Source: Haladaptatus sp. ZSTT2 (GTDB lineage Archaea > Halobacteriota > Halobacteria > Halobacteriales > Halococcaceae). Taken from it: a stretch of 64,000 nt of DNA. A program made the translations under genes and the position numbers. The DNA is taken from positions 2,418,001 through 2,482,000 of the forward strand of contig NZ_JBAMHQ010000001.1 of assembly GCF_037081775.1 (NCBI RefSeq), written 5' to 3'. Under the pieces are notes generated by a model. The model had not been told where the DNA came from. It saw nothing but the letters and a program-made list of their open reading frames with translations, and did not search any database. Positions 1-7,796 of the stretch are shown piece by piece. Numbering within the stretch: the stretch's first letter is position 1; each line of letters opens with the position of its first letter.

Positions 1-1029
1 ACGGTCGAGGAGATGGTTGGACAGGTCGAAGTGCTCAAACAGCGCACCGACGTCAAACAGCCAAAGGCGAAGAAGGTAGACCTCTCGTCTGTGCTCGCCC
101 CACTTGCGGGCGACGCACGCACGAAAACAGAAGCACAGAACCACGATATCGACTCGCAACTCGACCACGCGCTCATCAAGCAGGCGATGCCCGCCTTGCA
201 GCGCCGCGAACCCGTCGTGCTCGAAAGCGGGATTACGAACGTCGACCGCGCGGTCGGTGCGATGCTCTCGAATCGCATCTCCAACAAGTTCAGCGGCGAC
301 GGCCTCGCAGACGACACCATCGCCATCGACTTCGAGGGGACGGCGGGCCAGTCCTTTGGCGCGTTCCTCGCCTCGGGCGTCACGATGCACCTGACCGGCA
401 TCGCAAACGACTACGTCGGGAAGGGACTGTCGGGCGGGAAAATCGCCGTCCAGACGCCACCGACGGCGTCGTACAAGGCCGACGAAAACGTCCTCATCGG
501 CAACGTCGCGTTCTACGGTGCGACCGAGGGCGAGGCGTACATCAACGGTATCGCAGGCGAGCGGTTCTGTGTGCGCAACTCCGGCGTGAAAGCCGTCGTC
601 GAAGGCGTTGGTGACCACGGTTGTGAGTACATGACCGGCGGTGTCGCCGTCGTCCTCGGTGAGACGGGCAAGAACTTCGCCGCGGGCATGTCCGGCGGCG
701 TCGCGTACGTCGTAGACGAAAACGACACGCTGGCTTCGAAAGCGAACACGGGAATGGTCACGCTCGACAACACCCTCTCAGAGCGCGACCGCCGGATGCT
801 TCGTCGCCTCGTCGAAAACCACGCAGCCTACACCGACAGCGAGCGCGCCAAAGAACTGCTCGCAAACTGGGAGGAAACGCTCTCCTCGTTCGTGAAGGTC
901 ATGCCCGACGCCTACGCCGAGGTCATCGCAGAACACGATTCAGAGGACGTGCGCACGAAACTGCCGCGCGCCGCCTCGGAGTACGCGGAGGGGAACACGG
1001 GAAACAGTATCGCGCTCTCTGACGACTGA
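1..1029 (+). CDS. gltB: Glutamate synthase large subunit, C-terminal part (5' end outside window)
   Basis: The frame is open from base 1 to a TGA at 1027-1029, so only the last 342 codons are present. The visible part is the C-terminal GXGXG beta-helix domain of GOGAT, recognised by repeated glycine-rich turns (GLSGGKIAV, GATEGEAYING, GDHGCEYMTGG, GMSGGVAYV). The full enzyme makes glutamate from 2-oxoglutarate and glutamine; this domain is structural and positions the FMN/Fe-S synthase domain, which lies upstream of the window. The C-terminal tail after about codon 250 is helical and acidic. A perfect 9-bp inverted repeat spans the stop codon. The family assignment is firm; substrate and cofactor residues are outside the window. 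Confidence 0.9.
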   Translation, partial: TVEEMVGQVEVLKQRTDVKQPKAKKVDLSSVLAPLAGDARTKTEAQNHDIDSQLDHALIKQAMPALQRREPVVLESGITNVDRAVGAMLSNRISNKFSGDGLADDTIAIDFEGTAGQSFGAFLASGVTMHLTGIANDYVGKGLSGGKIAVQTPPTASYKADENVLIGNVAFYGATEGEAYINGIAGERFCVRNSGVKAVVEGVGDHGCEYMTGGVAVVLGETGKNFAAGMSGGVAYVVDENDTLASKANTGMVTLDNTLSERDRRMLRRLVENHAAYTDSERAKELLANWEETLSSFVKVMPDAYAEVIAEHDSEDVRTKLPRAASEYAEGNTGNSIALSDD

Positions 1030-1040
1030 GCAGAGAGCGC
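1012..1040 (+). terminator. Stop-spanning hairpin at the gltB 3' end
   Basis: Bases 1012-1020 (gcgctctct) and 1032-1040 (agagagcgc) are a perfect 9-bp inverted repeat with an 11-base loop that contains the TGA stop (1027-1029). It could be a transcription terminator or mRNA 3'-end stabiliser. There is no clear T-run directly after it, so the role is inferred. Confidence 0.5.
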
Positions 1041-1098
1041 CATCGTTCGACTGACCGCGTCCGCCACTATTTTGCGCACCCGTCACCCAGCACCAGAC

Positions 1099-2082
1099 AT
1101 GACAAACGCCCTCGTCATCGGTGGCACGCGGTTTATCGGCAAGTGGACGGTTCGAGAACTCCTCGACCACGACTACGACGTGACGATTTTCAATCGCGGG
1201 AACCACGAGAATCCGTTTGGCGAGACGGTCACGCACATTCAAGGTGACAGGACGAACGACGCCGAGCTCGCCGCCGCGGCGACCGAGGCCGACCCCGATG
1301 TCGTTATCGATTGCGTGGCGTACAAGCCCCGCGAGGTACGCACTGCAACCCGAATTTTCGAGGACGTGGACGCCTACGTCTACATTTCGAGTGGGAGCGC
1401 CTATGGCGACGAAGAAATCCCGAAACGCGAGGGCGTCACCCGACTCTTCGAGTGTACGAACGAACAGGCAGACGAGGACTCGGCCGAATCCTATGGCCCG
1501 CGGAAGGCAGAGGGCGACCGCGCCATCTTCGCCGCCGCAGACCGCGGCGTGAACGCGATGAGCGTCCGCCCGTGTATCGTCTACGGTCCGGACGACTACG
1601 GCGAGCGTTTCGACTACTGGATTACCCGCGTCAGAACCTACGACCGCGTCATCATCCCCGGCGACGGGACGAACCTCTGGCATCGCGCCTACGTCGAAGA
1701 CGTGGCGAGCGCGCTGCGTACCGTCGCAGAAGAGGGCGAGCCCGGCGAGGCGTACAACGTTGGCGACCAGCGGCTCGTGACCTTAGAGGAGATGCTGCAT
1801 CTCATGGCGGACGCGCTCGACACCGACATCGACGTCGTTCACGCGGGCGAACGCGAACTGTCGATAGTCGACCTCACGCCCGACGATTTCATCCTCTGGC
1901 GCGACTACCCGCACGTCCTCGCGACGGAGAAACTCGCCGCCCTCGGCTGGGAATCGACGCCCCTGCACGAGACGATGCAACGCACAGTCGATGACCACCT
2001 CGAAAGCGACCGCGACGGGAGCGAACACGACCCCGGCCGCGAAAATGAGGAACGGCTCCTTTCGGTTCTCGACACCATCTGA
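1099..2082 (+). CDS. NAD-dependent epimerase/dehydratase family protein (extended SDR)
   Basis: A 327-residue Rossmann-fold protein of the extended short-chain dehydrogenase family. The nucleotide-binding glycine motif is IGGTRFIG at the N terminus. A YGPRK segment near residue 135 fits the catalytic YxxxK, and SVRPCIVYGP follows as in nucleotide-sugar epimerases. Its relatives act on nucleotide sugars or are RNA-associated CSP41-type proteins, so the substrate is unknown. I chose the ATG at 1099 (MTNALVIGG) because the Rossmann strand starts there; an upstream TTG at 1072 would add nine unlikely residues. It stands alone between gltB and egsA. Confidence 0.85.
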   Translation: MTNALVIGGTRFIGKWTVRELLDHDYDVTIFNRGNHENPFGETVTHIQGDRTNDAELAAAATEADPDVVIDCVAYKPREVRTATRIFEDVDAYVYISSGSAYGDEEIPKREGVTRLFECTNEQADEDSAESYGPRKAEGDRAIFAAADRGVNAMSVRPCIVYGPDDYGERFDYWITRVRTYDRVIIPGDGTNLWHRAYVEDVASALRTVAEEGEPGEAYNVGDQRLVTLEEMLHLMADALDTDIDVVHAGERELSIVDLTPDDFILWRDYPHVLATEKLAALGWESTPLHETMQRTVDDHLESDRDGSEHDPGRENEERLLSVLDTI

Positions 2083-2139
2083 GCACACGTCAGCCGACAG
2101 AGAGTAAACGGTATCATGGCGGGCGGTTCATCTCATGGT

Positions 2140-3198
2140 ATGTTTACAAAGTCGTCGTGGATTCGGCTGCCACGAAACGTCCTGGTGGGTCACGGGGTCT
2201 TAGACCAGACGGTGGAGGCGGTCTCCGAACTCCACCTGCGCGGGACGCCGGTTCTCGTCACGAGTCCGACGCCGCGGAAAATCGCGGCCGACCGCATCAT
2301 CGAACAGTTCGAAGCCGCCGGCTTTTCGCCCGAAGTCGTCGTCGTCGAGACGGCGAGCTTCGCGGAGGTACAGCGCGTCATCGACGCCGCAGAGTCGGTG
2401 GACGCGGGCTTCCTCGTCGGCGTCGGTGGCGGCAAGGCCATTGACATTGCGAAGATGGCCGCAGACCGCATCGACCGTGGCTTCATCTCCGTGCCGACGG
2501 CGGCGAGTCACGACGGCATCGTGAGCGGGCGAGGGTCGGTCCCGGAGGGGGACACCCGTCACAGCGTGGCTGCAGACCCACCGCTCGCCGTCGTCGCGGA
2601 CACCGAATTGCTCGCGAACGCGCCGTGGGAACTCACAACTGCGGGCTGTGCGGACATCATCTCCAATTACACCGCCGTCAAAGACTGGCAGTTGGCCCAC
2701 CGCCTGAAGAACGTCGAGTACTCAGAGTACGCGGGCGCGCTCTCTCAGATGACCGCGGAGTTGCTCGTAGAACGCATCGACGCCATCAAACCCGGCCTCG
2801 AAGAGTCTTCGTGGGTGGTCGTAAAGGCGCTCGTCTCCTCGGGCGTGGCGATGAGCATCGCCGGGTCGTCGCGGCCCGCAAGCGGTGCAGAACACCTCTT
2901 TTCCCACCAGCTCGACCGGCTCGCGCCCGGGGCGGCGCTTCACGGCCATCAGGTCGGCGTCGGCTCAATTCTCATCGAGTATCTCCACTCGGGCGAACAC
3001 GGTCAGTGGCAGAACATCCGCGACGCGCTCGATAAACTCGGTGCGCCGACGACCGCAGAGGAACTTGGTATTGCTCCAGAAACCGTCATCGAAGCCCTGA
3101 CGACGGCCCACGAGATTCGCGACCGCTATACGATTCTCGGCGATGGCGTGAGCGAGGATGCCGCGATTGAAGTCGTAACCGTCACGGGCGTTATCTAA
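2140..3198 (+). CDS. egsA: NAD(P)-dependent glycerol-1-phosphate dehydrogenase
   Basis: Makes sn-glycerol-1-phosphate from dihydroxyacetone phosphate, the step that sets the archaeal stereochemistry of membrane lipids. The 352-residue protein has the family opening SSWIRLPRNVLVGHGV, the GVGGGKAIDIAK nucleotide-binding motif near residue 100, and metal-site regions around SHDGIVSGRGS and SGAEHLFSHQLD, with a further histidine in GAALHGHQVG. I place the start at 2140 rather than 2116: a TATA-like gtaaacg lies at 2104-2110, about 30 bases ahead, giving a leaderless start, and the alignment begins at MFTKSSW. Its stop overlaps that of the convergent Nudix gene by four bases. Confidence 0.95.
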   Translation: MFTKSSWIRLPRNVLVGHGVLDQTVEAVSELHLRGTPVLVTSPTPRKIAADRIIEQFEAAGFSPEVVVVETASFAEVQRVIDAAESVDAGFLVGVGGGKAIDIAKMAADRIDRGFISVPTAASHDGIVSGRGSVPEGDTRHSVAADPPLAVVADTELLANAPWELTTAGCADIISNYTAVKDWQLAHRLKNVEYSEYAGALSQMTAELLVERIDAIKPGLEESSWVVVKALVSSGVAMSIAGSSRPASGAEHLFSHQLDRLAPGAALHGHQVGVGSILIEYLHSGEHGQWQNIRDALDKLGAPTTAEELGIAPETVIEALTTAHEIRDRYTILGDGVSEDAAIEVVTVTGVI

Positions 3199-3710
3199 GC
3201 CGGAAGCGCGTCAGAAACCGTAGCGGGCGGATTTTTCCACCATTCGACGGCGGTAACCCCGTCGCCTTCACACAGTTCGCCGCCAGCCGGAACGCCAGAA
3301 AAGATGATTTGGAGTTGATACACGGGGGGCCGCTCGACGTTTCGTTCGTCGCCAATCCCCACAATCGACACCCGTGTGACTTCGTCGATGTCACAGTCGA
3401 GGCCTGTTGTTCGTTTCACGAGCCGCTTTGCGCCCGCTTCGAGGGTCTCGTCTGCGTTCACCGTTCCGCCGGGTTCGGCCCAGCGGTTCGTCCCCTCCTC
3501 GTCTTTGACCAGCAACACGCGCTCTTCTGCGTCTTCGAGGCGGACGCCCGCGCAGGCGACGCGACCCGCTGCGAACTGCTCGCACGCCCGCTCGTAGGCG
3601 GCCGGCGGCAGCGCAGTCGTGGTCTGGTCTACCGAAACCGACCCGTACTGTGTCGAAAGCGTAGAAAGAAGCTCCCCGACCTGCTCGCGGGAGCGTTCTG
3701 AGACGGTCAT
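3195..3710 (-). CDS. Nudix-fold protein with a degenerate catalytic box
   Basis: A 171-residue protein with an N-terminal helical part (1-55) and a Nudix fold (about 55-165). The box sits at residues 82-104. Gly82, Glu88, Arg96 and Gly103 align with the G-x5-E-x7-REUxEExGU consensus, but the glutamates of REUxEE are Leu97, Arg100 and Thr101. Those residues normally bind the catalytic Mg2+, so hydrolase activity is unlikely; a sensor or binding role is possible. Start at 3710 (MTVSERSREQ); the upstream extension to 3788 is not protein-like. Convergent with egsA, sharing four bases (CTAA) at the stops. Confidence 0.75.
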   Translation of the reverse strand: MTVSERSREQVGELLSTLSTQYGSVSVDQTTTALPPAAYERACEQFAAGRVACAGVRLEDAEERVLLVKDEEGTNRWAEPGGTVNADETLEAGAKRLVKRTTGLDCDIDEVTRVSIVGIGDERNVERPPVYQLQIIFSGVPAGGELCEGDGVTAVEWWKNPPATVSDALPA

Positions 3711-3888
3711 AGCCGCCCCAAAACAACCAGTTGTAATAAGTCTTCTACAACGGGAAATGTGCGGGTAGCTGACCTGTAACGATAACAAACTGCGTTTGAG
3801 AATAACCGTATCCGGTCAGTCTGTGGGTTCACATGCCTTTCGCAGAAAACGTCTCGCTAAAGCCGACATGTGTGTCCGTTTTCCTGCC

Positions 3889-5682
3889 TCAGACGTAGGT
3901 GTCGAGGAAGTCCGCGACGGTCGTGTAGGCGGTGACCCGATTTTCGATTTTCGAGAACCCGTGGCCCTCGTCGTCGAAAATGTGCTTTTCGACGGGCACG
4001 TGTTTGCTCGCTTCTGCGGCAATCTGTTCTGCCTCTCCGACCGGGACGCGCGGGTCGTTCTTGCCGTGGAGGACGAGCAGCGGCGCGCTGATGGCGTCGA
4101 TGTTGTTGATGGGGCTAATCGACTCTAAGAACTCGCGGTCGTCTGTAAGCGAGCCGTATTCGGCCTCGCGGAGTTTGCGCCGCCAGTCGCCGGTGTTCTG
4201 GAGGAACGTGATGAAGTTCGCAATGCCGACGATGTCGATGCCCGCAGCCCAGAGATCCGGGTACTCGGTGAGCGCGGCGAGCGCCATGAATCCACCATAC
4301 GAACCGCCCATCACTGCAATACGGTCTGGGTCGACGCTCGGGTGGGCGTGGAGCCACTCGACGGCGGCTTTGATGTCCGCCACCGAGTCCATGCGCTTTT
4401 CGACGTCGTCTAAGCGCGTGTAGGCCTTCCCGTAGCCCGTAGAGCCGCGCACGTTCGGCTCGAAGATGGCGTAGCCGCGATTCACCAGATACTGTTTGAC
4501 GGGGTTGAACGACGGTCGACGCTGGCTCTCCGGGCCGCCGTGGATGTCGACGACGACGGGCGTCGCGCCCGCTCTGGCGTCCTGTGGGAGCGTGAAGAAC
4601 GCCGGAATCTCGCGGCCGTCGAACGACTCGTAGCGGATGACTTCGGGTTCGCGGAACGTGTCTTTTTGAATCCCGGCAGTCGAGGCGTTCGTCCAGCGCT
4701 CTGCGTCGCCCGTCTCCACGTCCACGACGTAGACGTTCGCGTTCTCGGAACTCCCGGTGACCGTAACCGAGAACGCGCTCGCGTCGTCGTTGAAGCTGAT
4801 GCCGCCTTGGACGCCGCGGGGGAGCGCAGGCTCTGGATACTCCTCGATTTCGGTGGGGGCGGTGAGGTCGCCAACGGTGAGGCTCGTGTAGCCTTCGACG
4901 TTCCGAGCGTAGATGATGCGTCCGGTGTCCTCGTCGATGGCCGCCCCGGCGACGTTCCACGCTGGGTCTTCGACGACGGGTTCGAGTTCGAGTGTGTCGA
5001 GTGGGAGGCGAGCGAGCCAAAGTAAGTCAGAATCGCGGTCGGTGACGAGATAGAGGCTCTCGCCATCCGGCCCCCACTGGACGCTCCCGTAGCGGACGTG
5101 TCCCTCGTGGGGCGTGACGTGGGTCAACTCGCCGGTTTCGACGTCGAGGACGTACACGTCTTGGTCGAAACTGGAGTGCGCCTCGGAGACGATGAGACGG
5201 GTGTCATCCGGGCTCCATCCGCCCACCGTTAGCCAGCCGTCGCCTTCGTACACCAACTCGGCGGCTGCCCCGGTCTCGTCTCGGCCTTGGACATAGATGT
5301 CGAAGACGCTCCCCTCCCGGCGATTCGAAGAGAAGGCGAAGCGCTCGCCATCGTGGCTCCAGCCGCCCCACCAGTGTTTGGCCTCGGGCGTATCGGTGAG
5401 CGCTGTGACGAGGCCGTCGCTGTCGAGGCGAAACAGCTGTTCGCGTTCGTTGCCGCCCTCGTCCATGCCGAAGATGAGCTCCGGGTTCTCGGGTGACCAC
5501 GAGGCGAAGGTGATGCGCTCGTCGTAGAAGGTGCGCTGTTCTGGCCAGCGGCCGGGTTCGTGCAGCGACCAAATCTGGGAGGTTCCCGTCGTGTCCATCA
5601 AGAAAGCGAGCTCGCCGTGGGGGCCAAACGACGCGGACCCCGCACTGCGAATATTGAGATACCGCTCGACATCATACACCAT
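3889..5682 (-). CDS. S9-family prolyl oligopeptidase / acylaminoacyl peptidase
   Basis: A 597-residue serine peptidase. Residues 1-340 look like a seven-bladed beta-propeller (repeated SWSP, GGWSPDD, VQWGPDG turns) that gates access for short peptides. Residues 345-597 form the alpha/beta-hydrolase domain with HGGPE (oxyanion region, 381-385), nucleophile Ser461 in GGSYGGF, Asp543 in GKNDPRVP and His574 in EGHGF. No signal peptide is visible, so it should be a cytoplasmic peptidase removing dipeptides or acyl-amino acids. Transcribed alone, divergent from the glycosyltransferase gene. Confidence 0.93.
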   Translation of the reverse strand: MVYDVERYLNIRSAGSASFGPHGELAFLMDTTGTSQIWSLHEPGRWPEQRTFYDERITFASWSPENPELIFGMDEGGNEREQLFRLDSDGLVTALTDTPEAKHWWGGWSHDGERFAFSSNRREGSVFDIYVQGRDETGAAAELVYEGDGWLTVGGWSPDDTRLIVSEAHSSFDQDVYVLDVETGELTHVTPHEGHVRYGSVQWGPDGESLYLVTDRDSDLLWLARLPLDTLELEPVVEDPAWNVAGAAIDEDTGRIIYARNVEGYTSLTVGDLTAPTEIEEYPEPALPRGVQGGISFNDDASAFSVTVTGSSENANVYVVDVETGDAERWTNASTAGIQKDTFREPEVIRYESFDGREIPAFFTLPQDARAGATPVVVDIHGGPESQRRPSFNPVKQYLVNRGYAIFEPNVRGSTGYGKAYTRLDDVEKRMDSVADIKAAVEWLHAHPSVDPDRIAVMGGSYGGFMALAALTEYPDLWAAGIDIVGIANFITFLQNTGDWRRKLREAEYGSLTDDREFLESISPINNIDAISAPLLVLHGKNDPRVPVGEAEQIAAEASKHVPVEKHIFDDEGHGFSKIENRVTAYTTVADFLDTYV

Positions 5683-5713
5683 ACGACTGCTTCTCCGTTC
5701 GCCCGCAAAGCCG

Positions 5714-5769
5714 TTTTTATCGTCGGAGTGTCATATTGGACGAGCAAGCCGTTCGGGTGGTTTTTTATC
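5714..5769. promoter_or_regulatory. Divergent TATA boxes between the S9 peptidase and GT4 genes
   Basis: Within the 109-base divergent gap, tttttat at 5714-5720 reads as an ATA-rich box on the minus strand about 32 bases before the peptidase ATG. On the plus strand ttttttatc at 5761-5769 lies about 25 bases before the glycosyltransferase ATG at 5792, which predicts a leaderless or nearly leaderless transcript. The assignment rests on position and composition only. Confidence 0.5.
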
Positions 5770-5791
5770 AATTGATTTCGTCCCGAGGTGT

Positions 5792-6853
5792 ATGCGCGTC
5801 GCGTTCGTCTCGTCTCACACGACCGATAGACGAGACACCCCGGGCAACCGCCGGGTTCGCAGAGTCGCAGAAGGCCTTGCACGGAAGGGCCACGAGGTTG
5901 CCGTGTTCTGTACCCAGTGGTGGGAGGGCGAGACGGTCGCGGAGTTCGAGCGAGACGGCGTTACCTACCACGCCGTCACCGACACGCCCGCCCCGCTCAC
6001 GTTTGCCGCCAAAGTGCCGTTTGCGTTGTCGTCTTTTGACCCCGACATCGTCCACGCCACGCCAACGCCACCGGCACAGGTGGTCGGTGCGCGGCTTTCA
6101 ACGCTGTTCTCGCGAACGCCGCTCGTGGTCGATTGGTACGGCGATGACGACCCGCCCGAGTCCTGGAGCGGGCGGTATCCGGCCCGTGCCCCAACGGCGG
6201 TCATCACACCCTCACGGATGGTGAGTACGTGGGTCAGAGAGAGCGGGGCGTCAGCAGAAGCCGTCGAAATCATCCCAGAGGGCGTCGATGTGTCGCTCAT
6301 CGAGGACACTGACCCAACCGATGGTGTCGATGTCGTCACCGCCTGCTCGATGGACGAGCACGCGAATCTCGACAGCCTGTTTCTCGCGCTTGCAGAACTC
6401 CGCGATCGCGACTGGCACGCGGTCGTCATCGGTGACGGCCCACATCGTGCGGCGTTCGAACAACAGGCCACAGACCTCAGAATCGCAGACCGAATCACGT
6501 TCACCGGGTCGCTCTCGCCCGCAGAGCGCGTTGCTTACTACAAGGGTGCCCACGTGTTCACCCACACGGGCACGCGAACGCCGTTTGCCACCGACCTGCT
6601 CTGGGGGCTCGCGTGTGGCTGTATCGGCATCGTCGAGTACCACACCGACTCTGCGGCCCACGAACTCGTCGAAGGCTTAGAACGGGGTTTTCGGGCCACC
6701 TCACCACAGGAAATCGCAAACGCAATCGAAAAAGCGGGGTCGCTCGACACACGAACGACCGACGAGCGGTTTTTCAAGTACAGCCACGACGCATTGCTGT
6801 CCCGGTATCTCACCTGTTACGCCGCGGTGCGTGACGACGCCGGACTCTTCTAA
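5792..6853 (+). CDS. Group 4 (GT-B) glycosyltransferase
   Basis: A 353-residue retaining glycosyltransferase of the GT4 type. The N-terminal Rossmann half begins MRVAFVSSHTTDRRDTPGNR with the usual glycine/arginine acceptor loop. The C-terminal half carries IPEGVDV, a GDGPHRAAFE motif and LWGLACGCIGIVEY followed by HELVEG, the sugar-nucleotide site region. No membrane segment is visible. The acceptor may be a lipid or surface glycan but cannot be read from sequence. The start at 5792 was chosen because the frame upstream (to 5531) runs through the antisense of the peptidase and the promoter. Confidence 0.85.
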   Translation: MRVAFVSSHTTDRRDTPGNRRVRRVAEGLARKGHEVAVFCTQWWEGETVAEFERDGVTYHAVTDTPAPLTFAAKVPFALSSFDPDIVHATPTPPAQVVGARLSTLFSRTPLVVDWYGDDDPPESWSGRYPARAPTAVITPSRMVSTWVRESGASAEAVEIIPEGVDVSLIEDTDPTDGVDVVTACSMDEHANLDSLFLALAELRDRDWHAVVIGDGPHRAAFEQQATDLRIADRITFTGSLSPAERVAYYKGAHVFTHTGTRTPFATDLLWGLACGCIGIVEYHTDSAAHELVEGLERGFRATSPQEIANAIEKAGSLDTRTTDERFFKYSHDALLSRYLTCYAAVRDDAGLF

Positions 6854-7049
6854 TCGTGAAAGTAGCAGGGGCGTGGGTCGTGGTCGGCCCCCCTCTACGC
6901 GTGTGACGCCACGTGAGCATTCGTTCCACGCTCTTGCCCCCACTTCTCGCGGGCTACGCACACCCCACGAGTCATACGCAGCCACGCGAGCAGGTAACAA
7001 TTACCACACCACAGGCTTGTTTCGTTCGGTTGGCTGTTTAACGGATTTA

Positions 7050-7721
7050 TTACCGTCGTTCGCCCACTTCACTGCCGTTGAGCGAGCGAACGGCGTGGTA
7101 CACGGTTTTCTTTATCGCGGGTCGAAGTCGCTTTGAGACGGCTTGTGGTGTGATACCGAGCTCGTCGCTGAGTTCGTCGAGCGACACGAGCCGAGGACTT
7201 TCGAAGTAGCCGTGTTTCACGGCCAACACGAGGGCTTCTTGCTGCTCTTTGGTGAGTTCGACGGGCAAATCTGCCCCGTCTACGGTGTCAAGCGTAGTGA
7301 TGCGCTCGATTGTGACGGGGATGTTGTTGGCGTCACAGGCCGTATGGAACGCCGTCACTGAGTCGTGATTCTGGAATCGAACTCGAAAGAACCAGTGGTC
7401 GTCGCCATGGGCTTCGAGAATCGTGCCACCAGTCTCGAACAGTGCGCTCAGCAGAGTCCCTGCGGCCGGTGTACAGACGACGCGATACAGCAATCGGTCG
7501 TCAATCTGGTCAAGGAGGGTAGCCGATTCGACCTCCGGAGACTCCATGGCGAACTGTTCGAACGGTTCTGCTGCGGTGCCGGAAACCCAGATGTAGGGAA
7601 CCGGTTGCTCGCCAAGTGGGACGATACGTTCGAGTTCGATATGGACGCCCGACAACTGTGTGAGTGCAGGCCCAAAGATGAACGACTCTGCGGGGAGTAC
7701 GAACTCAATGATCGTGCCCAT
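7050..7721 (-). CDS. HTH_10 (Bat-type) transcriptional regulator
   Basis: A 223-residue protein. Residues 1-150 match the effector part found in haloarchaeal bacterio-opsin-activator-like proteins (MGTIIEFVLPAESF, then VSGTAAEPFEQF). Residues about 156-205 form the C-terminal HTH_10 domain (LTKEQQEALVLAVKHGYFESPR followed by LDELSDELGITPQAVSKRLR). It lacks PAS or GAF sensor domains. It ends in a 196-base gap facing the glycosyltransferase end, and that gap holds no gene I can support. Its target genes are unknown; it is not co-transcribed with folCP, which is a separate minus-strand unit upstream. Confidence 0.85.
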   Translation of the reverse strand: MGTIIEFVLPAESFIFGPALTQLSGVHIELERIVPLGEQPVPYIWVSGTAAEPFEQFAMESPEVESATLLDQIDDRLLYRVVCTPAAGTLLSALFETGGTILEAHGDDHWFFRVRFQNHDSVTAFHTACDANNIPVTIERITTLDTVDGADLPVELTKEQQEALVLAVKHGYFESPRLVSLDELSDELGITPQAVSKRLRPAIKKTVYHAVRSLNGSEVGERR

Positions 7722-7796
7722 ACACGTCCTAGGACGCCAACCATTAGAAATGTTTGTATTTTGAGAACTACTGTGTTTGTGTCATGCAGGCGTGAC

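Noticed and set aside
5531-5791. N-terminal extension of the GT4 glycosyltransferase
   Set aside because: It is antisense to the peptidase start and covers the divergent promoter; GT4 homology begins at 5792.
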